Assembly (NCBI GenBank): GCA_049511415.1
Contig: JBEKYC010000127.1
Span: 1 to 8,901, forward strand
DNA: 8,901 bases
Direction: 5' to 3'
Origin: Bog-159 sp049511415
GTDB taxonomy: Bacteria > Acidobacteriota > Terriglobia > Bryobacterales > Bryobacteraceae
Each line of letters opens with the position of its first letter. The stretch's first letter is position 1. Below the pieces are notes generated by a model that saw only the letters and a program-made list of their open reading frames with translations, was not told the DNA's origin and searched no databases. Positions 1 to 5,733 of the stretch are shown here, in pieces. Position numbers and translations under genes: made by a program.

Positions 1-617
1 ACCGATCCCGTAGCGAGCAGCAGCAGCACGAACGGCAGCACGTGCGCGACGCTGTCCGAGATGCGCTCGAAGTATCCCGCGTAAAGCACCAGGCTGAGCG
101 ACATCACGTTGAGCCAGAGGAAAGCAGCCACGCCGATGCGCAGCAGCAGATCGCGCGTTTCCGAGCCGTCCCGTTCGCTGCGGCCGCTGTATTGGCGGGC
201 GCGATAGCCCAGGCCGGCGATGGCGGCAGGAATCCGTTCGCGTGGCAGGAACAGCGGGCAGTAACGGACTTTCACCAGATCGGAGGCAAAGAAAACGTCT
301 GCGGAGACAATCCCATGCTGCTTGCGCAGCACGTGTTCGATCAACCACGCGCAGGATGTACACCACATTCCGGACACCTGGAACAAGGCTTCCCGGATCT
401 CCGCGCCGGGCGGAATTTCAACCGGCGCGGCTTCTTCCCGCCGATTGGAGATCAGCCCAAGTTTCAGGCTTTGCTTGTATTCGAGCAGGATGGCATGGAC
501 GTTCAGGCATCCGGCGCAGCAGAAAGAGTGCTCGTCGCCGCCGATGCGCCGCGTCAGTGGATGGCGCCCGCATTCCAGGCCGCACAGGTCGCACTTAAGC
601 TGGACCGCAGCGGTCAT
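1..617 (-). CDS. ccoI: CcoI/FixI copper-exporting P-type ATPase, N-terminal 205 residues (runs off left edge)
   Basis: This is the N-terminal part of the P1B-type ATPase that moves copper across the inner membrane for cbb3 oxidase maturation. I translated it from ATG at 617; it is open to base 1. Seen: a cysteine-rich head (C9, C12, C16, then C33, C34, C37) as in CcoI/FixI N-termini; a heavy-metal-associated domain with the metal loop GMWCTSCAW (C86, C89) at about residues 78-143; then a first membrane helix at about 157-180 (AFLWLNVMSLSLVLYAGY) and a second beginning near 190. The phosphorylation (DKTGT) and CPC regions lie beyond the window. The start ATG overlaps the stop of the 55-aa peptide gene as ATGA. 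I see no clear Shine-Dalgarno, so translation is probably coupled. The position after ccoG is typical of ccoGHIS clusters. Family assignment is firm; completeness cannot be judged. Confidence 0.93.
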   Translation of the reverse strand, partial: MTAAVQLKCDLCGLECGRHPLTRRIGGDEHSFCCAGCLNVHAILLEYKQSLKLGLISNRREEAAPVEIPPGAEIREALFQVSGMWCTSCAWLIEHVLRKQHGIVSADVFFASDLVKVRYCPLFLPRERIPAAIAGLGYRARQYSGRSERDGSETRDLLLRIGVAAFLWLNVMSLSLVLYAGYFERISDSVAHVLPFVLLLLATGS

Positions 618-781
618 GCGGAGAGTAGCAGAAGCATCGCCGTGGGTTGGGGCCGGCCGTGATCGTCCAACATCACCGGATTGGTCTGCTTCGTCACGAA
701 ATAAACGAAAATCAGAATGCCGATGAAAATGGCGCTGATGAACGCCAGGAAAAGAACCAGGAACGGACTGCGCTTGGTCAT
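614..781 (-). CDS. 55-aa single-pass membrane peptide between ccoG and ccoI (possible minimal CcoH/FixH-like)
   Basis: This encodes a small basic-headed membrane protein, MTKRSPF followed by one hydrophobic helix at about residues 7-29 and a short tail, FVTKQTNPVMLDDHG then GRPQPTAMLLLLSA. The start is well supported: a strong AAAGGAG lies at 788-794, six bases before ATG at 779-781. That ATG overlaps the ccoG stop as ATGA, and the gene's own stop overlaps the ccoI start as ATGA. It sits where ccoH/fixH lies in ccoGHIS operons. The helix followed by a polar stretch with DD loosely recalls the first part of FixH, but FixH is about 150-170 residues, so this would be only its membrane anchor. 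It may instead be an unrelated small oxidase-assembly peptide. I am confident that it is a gene and unsure of its family. Longer in-frame extension upstream (to 1165) only shadows ccoG. Confidence 0.8.
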   Translation of the reverse strand: MTKRSPFLVLFLAFISAIFIGILIFVYFVTKQTNPVMLDDHGRPQPTAMLLLLSA

Positions 782-2097
782 TGCGAACTCCTTTGTGGTG
801 GACTCAAGAATGTCATGGGGAAAATATCGGGCGGGCCGCCGCCGACCGGCGTGGCGACAATGCTGAAGTGGTCGACTTCCTCGGTGCTGGAAGCCAGCGG
901 GCGGGAGATTTCGAAGGCGCCCTGCTGGGTCGCACCGGCAGCTACAGGCGCCGGATTCGGCGTGATCTCTAGCGTCGCGGCCCGCAGTTGTTGCAACGAG
1001 AAAACCACCGCCGACCGCGCGTGCCCGCGATTGGCGATCTGGAAGCGGAAGCGGTTGTACACCCGGCTGCCATTCAGCCGATAGAGAGTCGCCCTTTCCG
1101 GGTCGATTTGGACCAATAGGTCCCGCCGCATGCTCAGCGCGACGAAAAGGCCGCAACCGTAACACAGCAGCAGCACCAACACGACGACCCGCTTGGCGTC
1201 CCGAATGCCGATACGGCTATACCAGGGCTCCTTGCCGCCCAGTTCGCCGCCATGTTCGCCCCAGGTGTAGTGGATCAGGCCCTTCTTGCCCAGCCGCCCC
1301 AGCACATCCACGCAGGCGTCAATGCATTCACCGCAATGCACGCACTCGATCTGGAAAGGCGAGTTGCGGATGTCGATACCCATGTGGCAGACGCGCACGC
1401 ACTTTTTGCATTCGATGCACTGGTGCCCTTCGTCCCGATAGTGCACCAGCAGCGTGTTGTTATCGCCCAGAATGCCTTGCAAATAGCCGTAGGGGCAGAC
1501 CGTGGTGCAGAATCGTTGCCGCACCAGGGTGAAATCGAGGAAGGTGATGATGCTGACGGCCGCGCCGGAGATGCCGCCGGCCGTGTGCAGATCGAAAGCC
1601 AGCAGGCGGTGGAAGAGGTCGGCGGGAGGAACGAAGTAAGAGATAAACGCGAACGCCAGAAAAACCGATGCCGGCGCCAGAATAGCCAGAAACAACCCGC
1701 GCACGGCCCAGTTCCGCCGCCTCGCGGACCACTCAAAAAAGCGTTTGTTGACCCAGCGGCGCAGGCGGTTTTCCAGCGCAATGGATGTCTCGCTGAAGAT
1801 CATCTGCGGACACATGTAGCCGCAGTAGACCCGTCCGTAAAAGACGGACGAGCCGATGATCAGGAACATCAGAAACATCAGGGCGAAGAAAATGATGGCG
1901 AATTCATTGATCCACAGCTCGTATCCCGCGAAGTAGAAACGCTGCCGCGGAATATCGAAACGCATCAGGTTGAAGAAGGGCAGCGCCAGGAATCCCAAGA
2001 AACAGGCGAAGTGGATCAGCTTGCGCAGCTTGTGGTAGGTGACGCGGGGCGGCGGCAGGGCGGGCGTGCGTTTTTTGGCAGCCTCAGTAATGGGCAT
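778..2097 (-). CDS. ccoG: CcoG/FixG/RdxA membrane ferredoxin-like cupric reductase for cbb3 oxidase assembly
   Basis: This protein of 439 residues belongs to the CcoG family, described as reducing Cu(II) to Cu(I) during cbb3 oxidase assembly. Seen, numbered from ATG 2097: membrane helices at about 25-45, 62-84, 132-156, 170-191 and 303-321; a NosR/NapH-type motif GRVYCGYMCPQ (C92, C96); a second, RFCTTVCPYGYLQG (C197, C201); a two-cluster ferredoxin segment with C227, C230, C233, C237 and C252, C255, C258, C262; and a C-terminal Ig-like FixG_C domain from about 325, including LYRLNGSRVYNRFRFQIANR. The fourth cysteines are followed by His and Val rather than the usual Pro. The start at 2097 overlaps the previous gene by 14 nt. 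ATG at 2109 is an alternative; extension to 2208 shadows the upstream gene. The stop overlaps the next start as ATGA. Family assignment is secure. Confidence 0.95.
   Translation of the reverse strand: MPITEAAKKRTPALPPPRVTYHKLRKLIHFACFLGFLALPFFNLMRFDIPRQRFYFAGYELWINEFAIIFFALMFLMFLIIGSSVFYGRVYCGYMCPQMIFSETSIALENRLRRWVNKRFFEWSARRRNWAVRGLFLAILAPASVFLAFAFISYFVPPADLFHRLLAFDLHTAGGISGAAVSIITFLDFTLVRQRFCTTVCPYGYLQGILGDNNTLLVHYRDEGHQCIECKKCVRVCHMGIDIRNSPFQIECVHCGECIDACVDVLGRLGKKGLIHYTWGEHGGELGGKEPWYSRIGIRDAKRVVVLVLLLCYGCGLFVALSMRRDLLVQIDPERATLYRLNGSRVYNRFRFQIANRGHARSAVVFSLQQLRAATLEITPNPAPVAAGATQQGAFEISRPLASSTEEVDHFSIVATPVGGGPPDIFPMTFLSPPQRSSQ
788..794 (-). promoter_or_regulatory. Strong Shine-Dalgarno of the 55-aa membrane peptide
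   Basis: AAAGGAG on the minus strand lies six bases before ATG 779-781, inside the end of ccoG. It is the best ribosome site among the overlapping junctions here and fixes the start of the small gene. Confidence 0.75.
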
Positions 2098-2779
2098 GGT
2101 GATGCACATGAGCGCCCGGAGCGACGCCGGTCCAGATAAGCAAAGCTCCCGCCAGCATGATGCTGACGCCTGCCAGCGCGTTCGACCAACGCCCCAGGCG
2201 CCACCCAAAAGCTGAAGAGGCCATACCGGTAGCGGCCAGCGCGATGCTCGTGCCGAGCCCGAAAGCCATCATGGTCAGCGCCCCGGCTGCCGCGTTTCCC
2301 GCGTCCACGGCTTTCAGCAACGCGCCGTAGATCAACCCGCAGGGCAGAAGTCCAAACACCAGTCCCAGGCGGAATTTGCTGACCGGGTTGACGGAAAGCA
2401 TAAAACGTTTGCCGGCCCGCGAAAGACGCGCGGCGATTCCCGGCTGCTCGATGCGCACCAGACTGCCGGGTCGTACCAACCCGGCGAGATAGATACCCGC
2501 CAGCACCATCGCCACGCCCGCCACGATACGGCTGCCGTGCGCGATTCCCGCCAGACGTCCGGCGAGACCGATCGCGCCACCCGCGGCCCCGGCCAGCGCG
2601 CCCAAGCCGGTGTACGTGGTCACTCGTCCGAGGTTGTAATAGACGTGTGCACGCCACCAGCGCGGCGAGGTAGCCATCGGCAGGCTATAGGACAACACGA
2701 TCGGACCGCACATCTGCGCGCAATGAACGCTGCTGATCAGGCCCAGCGCGAACATCAGCCAGAATTGCAGCAGGGTCAT
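2084..2779 (-). CDS. DsbD_2 / TauE-SafE-like (UreH-type) integral membrane protein, probable metal or haem delivery factor
   Basis: This is a polytopic membrane protein of 231 residues with about six helices in two halves. The first half opens with LGLISSVHCAQMCGPIVLSY (H19, C20, M23, C24), the HCxxMCG signature of the cytochrome c biogenesis transmembrane/UreH-like family. It contains YNLGRVTTYTGLGALAG, and the second half carries GLLPCGLIYGALL (C147) and repeated small-residue helices. The C-terminus is histidine-rich (H224, H226-H228, H230), consistent with metal binding. Genes of this family are common beside ccoG/ccoI, and a role in copper or thiol/haem handling for the oxidase is inferred. 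The ATG at 2779 overlaps the preceding stop as ATGA, which fixes the start; the open frame to 2857 lies inside the previous gene. The 3' end overlaps ccoG by 14 nt, within the His-rich tail. Substrate unknown. Confidence 0.88.
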   Translation of the reverse strand: MTLLQFWLMFALGLISSVHCAQMCGPIVLSYSLPMATSPRWWRAHVYYNLGRVTTYTGLGALAGAAGGAIGLAGRLAGIAHGSRIVAGVAMVLAGIYLAGLVRPGSLVRIEQPGIAARLSRAGKRFMLSVNPVSKFRLGLVFGLLPCGLIYGALLKAVDAGNAAAGALTMMAFGLGTSIALAATGMASSAFGWRLGRWSNALAGVSIMLAGALLIWTGVAPGAHVHHHAHY

Positions 2780-4656
2780 TGCGGCACCGACACGCATTCG
2801 GTGTAGTATGCGAATTCCTTCATCGTGATGGCGTGCGTGGGGCAGCGCGAGGCGCACAGCGAACAGCGGATGCAGGTAGTTTCATCTTTCAGCATCACGG
2901 CGCCCAATTGATCCAGCTCTTCCGGCGACAGGCTTTGGAACTGCTCTTCGCCCATGCCGAACTCCGCTGCGGCCGGAGCCATCCAGTGATCCGTATGCAA
3001 AAGCTGGCTGAGCCCCATTAGCCGGATCAGGTTCTCCGGACAGACGTCCACGCAGCCGTTGCAGGCCACGCAGATCGACGTATCGAACACCGTGTTGATA
3101 TTGCAGCGCAGGCAGCGGGAGGCTTGCCGGCGCGCCTCGGCTTCCGGGAAACGCTCCTCGATAATCTCCAGCGAGGCCGCGCGGCGCTCGCTGTCGATCA
3201 CCGGCGGATTCTGGCGCGGGATCACGTTCCAGCCGTCCGCCATGGTGTAGGCGGCGGGCATCCACCTGCGGCGCACCGCGACTTCCGTGCGCGTGCCGCG
3301 CAGATAATCGTGCATGGAGCGGGCCGCGATTTGCGCCGAAGCGATCGCGTCGATGAACAGGCGTGGGCCGTGCGCGATATCCCCGCAGGCAAATATGTCG
3401 GGCGCGCTGGTGCGATAAGTCGTGCGATCCACCTTGACGAGGCCGCGCTCGGTATCGATACCGTCCTCCGGCTGCAGGAACGACAGATCGGAAGTCTGGC
3501 CGATCGCGAAGATGATGCTATCCGCCGGAATGTCCTCCGTGAACGACTCATCGAACGAGGGATTGAACCGGCCAGCGGCATCGAACACTGAGGTGCACTT
3601 CACGGTTCGCAGGGCGAGTTCCCCGTCTTCGCCGACGATGGCTTTGGGCCCGCGCCGGTTGTGCAGGCGGATACCTTCCTCCGCGCCTTCCACAATCTCT
3701 AGGTCGTCGGCAGGCATCTCCTCGCGGCTCTCCAGACAAACCACGTGTACTTCCTTATCGCCGCTCATGCGCAGCGCGGAGCGCGCCACATCGTACGCTA
3801 CCTGCTCGCCGCGCCCCATTTCCGCCATTACTTCGCGGCGCGCCGAGCGGGCCACATCATATGCCACATTGCCGCCGCCAATCACCACCACGCGGCGCCC
3901 CAGCGAGAGCGTCTTGCCGGTATTGAAGGCGCGCAGGAAATCCATGCCGTCGAGCACGTTCGGATTGTCCGCACCAGGCAGGGGCAGCTTGCGGCCTTTG
4001 GGCAGTCCGATGCCCAGGAAGATGGCCTTGTAACCGTCCTGCCGCAAGCTGGTGAGCGAGAAATCGCGCCCCAGCCGCATATTGCACTTGAGTTCCACGC
4101 CCAACGACAGAATTGCGTTAATTTCGTGGCGCACCAGTTCCCTCGGCAGGCGGAAAACCGGCACGCCCACGGTAAGCATGCCGCCCGGCTCGGAGTCCCC
4201 TTCAAATATAGTGACGTTGTAGCCGGTCTGCGCCAGATCGTGCGCCACGGTCAGGCCGGAAACGCCCGCCCCGACTACCGCGATCCGTTCGTAGTCTCCC
4301 GGTTGAGGCGGCAGCATGGCCCGATTGCAGGCATCCCGATGCAGTGCGTATTCGCCGCTCTCGGGACCGTAGGTTTCAGTGACGAAGCGTTTCAGCGCGC
4401 GGATCGAGACCGGAGCATCCAGCGACCCGCGCCGGCAGTTGGCTTCGCACGGCGCCCCGCACACCCGCCCGCAAATGGAGGCGAACGGATTGGTGGCGCG
4501 CGCAATCCGGTAAGCGGTTTCGTAGCGTCCCTCGGCGATGGCGTTGACGTAGCCGCAGGCGTCGGTATGCACGGGACAGGCGTGCCGGCACTTCACCATT
4601 TGCATCCAATACTCGGATGCATCGGGGACTTGGACCTGGAAGAAGCCGTCGGTCAT
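2776..4656 (-). CDS. GltD-type FAD/NAD(P)-dependent oxidoreductase with C-terminal 2[4Fe-4S] ferredoxin domain
   Basis: This is a soluble cytoplasmic enzyme of 626 residues with no signal peptide. Seen in order: an N-terminal Fe-S domain as in the glutamate synthase small subunit, with C23, C27, C34 and CGRVCGAPCEANC (C62, C66, C70, C74); an FAD Rossmann motif AVVGAGVSGL (129-134) with acidic E152 and PGGML; an NAD(P) Rossmann motif VVIGGGNVAYDVA (260-265); the C-terminal FAD contact IFACGDIAHGPRLFIDAI (421-438); CLRC (515, 518); then two ferredoxin motifs, CVACNGCVDVCP (529-540) and CIRCSLCASRCP (595-606). It should move electrons between NAD(P)H and a ferredoxin-like partner through FAD and several clusters. 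It is not part of a glutamate synthase locus: the neighbours are oxidase genes. A VAYDVARSA repeat occurs at 264 and 286. It starts 12 nt after the previous stop and ends in an ATGA overlap. Function in the oxidase operon is unknown; delivery of electrons to CcoG is possible. Confidence 0.92.
   Translation of the reverse strand: MTDGFFQVQVPDASEYWMQMVKCRHACPVHTDACGYVNAIAEGRYETAYRIARATNPFASICGRVCGAPCEANCRRGSLDAPVSIRALKRFVTETYGPESGEYALHRDACNRAMLPPQPGDYERIAVVGAGVSGLTVAHDLAQTGYNVTIFEGDSEPGGMLTVGVPVFRLPRELVRHEINAILSLGVELKCNMRLGRDFSLTSLRQDGYKAIFLGIGLPKGRKLPLPGADNPNVLDGMDFLRAFNTGKTLSLGRRVVVIGGGNVAYDVARSARREVMAEMGRGEQVAYDVARSALRMSGDKEVHVVCLESREEMPADDLEIVEGAEEGIRLHNRRGPKAIVGEDGELALRTVKCTSVFDAAGRFNPSFDESFTEDIPADSIIFAIGQTSDLSFLQPEDGIDTERGLVKVDRTTYRTSAPDIFACGDIAHGPRLFIDAIASAQIAARSMHDYLRGTRTEVAVRRRWMPAAYTMADGWNVIPRQNPPVIDSERRAASLEIIEERFPEAEARRQASRCLRCNINTVFDTSICVACNGCVDVCPENLIRLMGLSQLLHTDHWMAPAAAEFGMGEEQFQSLSPEELDQLGAVMLKDETTCIRCSLCASRCPTHAITMKEFAYYTECVSVPQ
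3775..3867 (-). repeat. Direct repeat inside the FAD/Fe-S oxidoreductase gene (two 27-bp copies, 66-bp period)
   Basis: Copies at 3841-3867 and 3775-3801 both encode VAYDVARSA (residues 264-272 and 286-294), exactly 22 codons apart. They match at 22 of 27 bases, and all five differences are at third codon positions. The first copy is the helix following the NAD(P)-binding GGGN motif. The second lies in the following loop. This could be an internal duplication or a chance similarity kept by selection. Confidence 0.75.
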
Positions 4657-4668
4657 GGGCGCTCGATC

Positions 4669-4971
4669 CTACTTGTTTCTCCGGAACGAAAACGCCACCA
4701 CAATCAAACCGTAAATAATGATCATGGCCGCGATGATGTACATCAATGTGCCGGAAGCCTCCGTAGCGGCATTCATCGCCCGCACCAGCGGTCCCCGCTC
4801 CGGATGATTCACTTCGCCGTACATATAGATCAGGAAGTAGGCGAAACAACCGCCAGCGATCACGATAAACGCCAACTTTAGGAAGCCGGGGATCTCGGTG
4901 CCGCTGCGCTCCGTGATCCAACCGTCGGCGTATTCGTGTAGGCCTTCTTTTTTCGTATCCGTGGGTGTCAT
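4669..4971 (-). CDS. 100-aa two-helix membrane protein in the ccoP position (CcoP N-terminal-like, no haem domain)
   Basis: Seen: a hydrophilic N-terminus ending HEYADGWITERSGTEIP, a first helix at about residues 30-51 (LKLAFIVIAGGCFAYFLIYM), a polar loop with GEVNHPERGPLVRAMNAA, a second helix at about 75-95, and a basic end FRRNK. It contains no CxxCH and no recognised metal motif. The spacing of acidic residues, DG-x-x-E, Pro and first helix resembles the N-terminal anchor of CcoP, and the gene follows ccoN-ccoO and a small gene, just where ccoP is expected. Real CcoP carries two cytochrome c domains, which are absent here. It may be a structural oxidase subunit that holds the complex together or contributes to the proton path. 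ATG at 4971 lies three bases after the previous stop. The CDS is firm; the CcoP relation is inference from pattern and position. Confidence 0.82.
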   Translation of the reverse strand: MTPTDTKKEGLHEYADGWITERSGTEIPGFLKLAFIVIAGGCFAYFLIYMYGEVNHPERGPLVRAMNAATEASGTLMYIIAAMIIIYGLIVVAFSFRRNK

Positions 4972-4974
4972 AAT

Positions 4975-5145
4975 TTACTCCTGATCGTCCGCGTCGTCGT
5001 GCATCATGCGGTACTTGATATCTTCGCCGTCGCGCCCCCAATAGCCGTCCTTGATGGACCGCACGCAGAAAAACACCGCGCCGGCCAGCAGCAGAAAGAA
5101 GAGGAAGTACGAAAAGAAAATGCTCGGATAGACGTAATCGTGCAC
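4975..5145 (-). CDS. 56-aa CcoS/CcoQ-like membrane peptide of the cbb3 oxidase operon (GTG start)
   Basis: I translated this small gene by hand from GTG at 5145 to TAA at 4975-4977. The product begins MHDYVYPSIFFSYFLFF, has one hydrophobic helix at about residues 8-28, and continues RSIKDGYWGRDGEDIKYRMM, ending HDDADDQE. The helix followed by a DG(Y)-x-x-DGED-x-KYRMM-x-DD block resembles CcoS, the cbb3 cofactor-insertion factor (whose tail reads like GQFDDLEGPAYRIL then DD). The position between ccoO and the ccoP-like gene is where ccoQ normally sits, so CcoQ is the alternative. The start is supported by GAGAGGTGA at 5150-5158, a strong ribosome site that includes the ccoO stop codon; the next upstream stop in frame leaves no better start. 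It is followed after three bases by the next ATG. Confidence 0.8.
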   Translation of the reverse strand: MHDYVYPSIFFSYFLFFLLLAGAVFFCVRSIKDGYWGRDGEDIKYRMMHDDADDQE

Positions 5146-5149
5146 GGCG

Positions 5150-5158
5150 TCACCTCTC
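5150..5158 (-). promoter_or_regulatory. Ribosome binding site merged with the ccoO stop codon
   Basis: On the minus strand GAGAGGTGA ends four bases before the GTG start at 5145, and seven bases separate its AGG from the start. Its last three bases are the ccoO TGA. This site decides the GTG start of the 56-aa gene and suggests that its translation depends on ribosomes finishing ccoO. Confidence 0.75.
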
Positions 5159-5719
5159 GTAGTCGTGGTTGGGCCGCCAATCCTTGGCGCGTCCCAGGGT
5201 TTGCAGATAAGCCACCAGCGATTGAAATTCTTTCTCGTCGGCCACGATCCACGGGAACGGCGGCATCACCGAACCAGGCACCAGGTCCCGCGGGTTGCGG
5301 AAATGCGTGCGATGCCATTGCGTATCGTATTTGCCGCCCACGCGCGACAGATCCGGGCCGGTGCGCTTGGTGCCGAACATGTGCGGGTTATCGTAGACGA
5401 ATTCGTCCGGAGTGGAAATCGGCGAATCCACGCCCTTCCACCCGCTACGCTTGGTATCGGCCAGTAGCGTGCGCGTCTGCTGCGTGTGGCAGTACCAGCA
5501 GCCTTCCCGCACGTAGATGGCGCGGCCGTGCAGTTGCTGCTCGGTATAGGGCTGCAACTTTCCCGTAGGGCCCTTGCTGGGATCGTGGTTTTCAAAGGGT
5601 CGCCCCCAGCTTTTGTCGACCAGTGGCGGGACCACCGTGGTCAACGTGCCGCCAATGAAGAACAACACCAGGGCGGCGGCGATTGCGAATCCTGCGCTGT
5701 TATCAGCTTTACTTAACAT
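5150..5719 (-). CDS. ccoO: CcoO, membrane-anchored monohaem cytochrome c subunit of cbb3 oxidase
   Basis: This 189-residue subunit II passes electrons to CcoN. Seen: one N-terminal membrane anchor at about 10-32, then the family signature GRAIYVREGCWYCHTQQTR with haem-binding C74, C77 and H78, the KRTGPDLSRVGGKYDTQWH block at 118-136, and NPRDLVPGSVMPPFPW with M152 as the likely axial ligand. This matches CcoO throughout, including TGPDL-x-RVGGKY and the downstream MP-x-(F/Y)PW. The length is close to the roughly 200 residues usual for CcoO. GGGAG at 5727-5731 lies seven bases before ATG at 5719, and the gap after ccoN is 14 nt. Expected location is the periplasmic face of the inner membrane, in complex with CcoN. 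Confidence 0.95.
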   Translation of the reverse strand: MLSKADNSAGFAIAAALVLFFIGGTLTTVVPPLVDKSWGRPFENHDPSKGPTGKLQPYTEQQLHGRAIYVREGCWYCHTQQTRTLLADTKRSGWKGVDSPISTPDEFVYDNPHMFGTKRTGPDLSRVGGKYDTQWHRTHFRNPRDLVPGSVMPPFPWIVADEKEFQSLVAYLQTLGRAKDWRPNHDYER

Positions 5720-5724
5720 AGGTC

Positions 5725-5731
5725 ATCTCCC
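5725..5731 (-). promoter_or_regulatory. Shine-Dalgarno of ccoO
   Basis: GGGAGAT on the minus strand lies in the 14-nt ccoN-ccoO gap, with GGGAG seven bases from ATG 5719. It confirms the ccoO start. Confidence 0.65.
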
Positions 5732-5733
5732 GC

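Noticed and set aside
782..1165. N-terminal extension of the 55-aa peptide frame
   Set aside because: It lies wholly inside ccoG in another frame. The strong RBS and ATGA overlap place the start at 781.
2098..2208. N-terminal extension of CcoG
   Set aside because: It overlaps the His-rich end of the upstream membrane protein. The extension is not CcoG-like, and ATG at 2097 (or 2109) gives a normal N-terminus.
2780..2857. N-terminal extension of the DsbD_2-like protein
   Set aside because: It overlaps the second ferredoxin motif region of the oxidoreductase. The ATGA junction at 2776-2779 gives a start directly before the first membrane helix.
2776..4656. Glutamate synthase small subunit (gltD)
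   Set aside because: The core is GltD-like, but the C-terminal two-cluster ferredoxin extension and oxidase neighbours, with no gltB, argue against a role in glutamate synthesis.
3745..4881. Long plus-strand open frame (378 codons), with other long plus-strand frames at 42-662 and 1252-2139
   Set aside because: These lie opposite ccoI, ccoG and the oxidoreductase, which have clear family motifs. The plus-strand translations are low-complexity, rich in Arg, His, Ala and Gly, with no recognisable domains, as expected for antisense of GC-rich codons.
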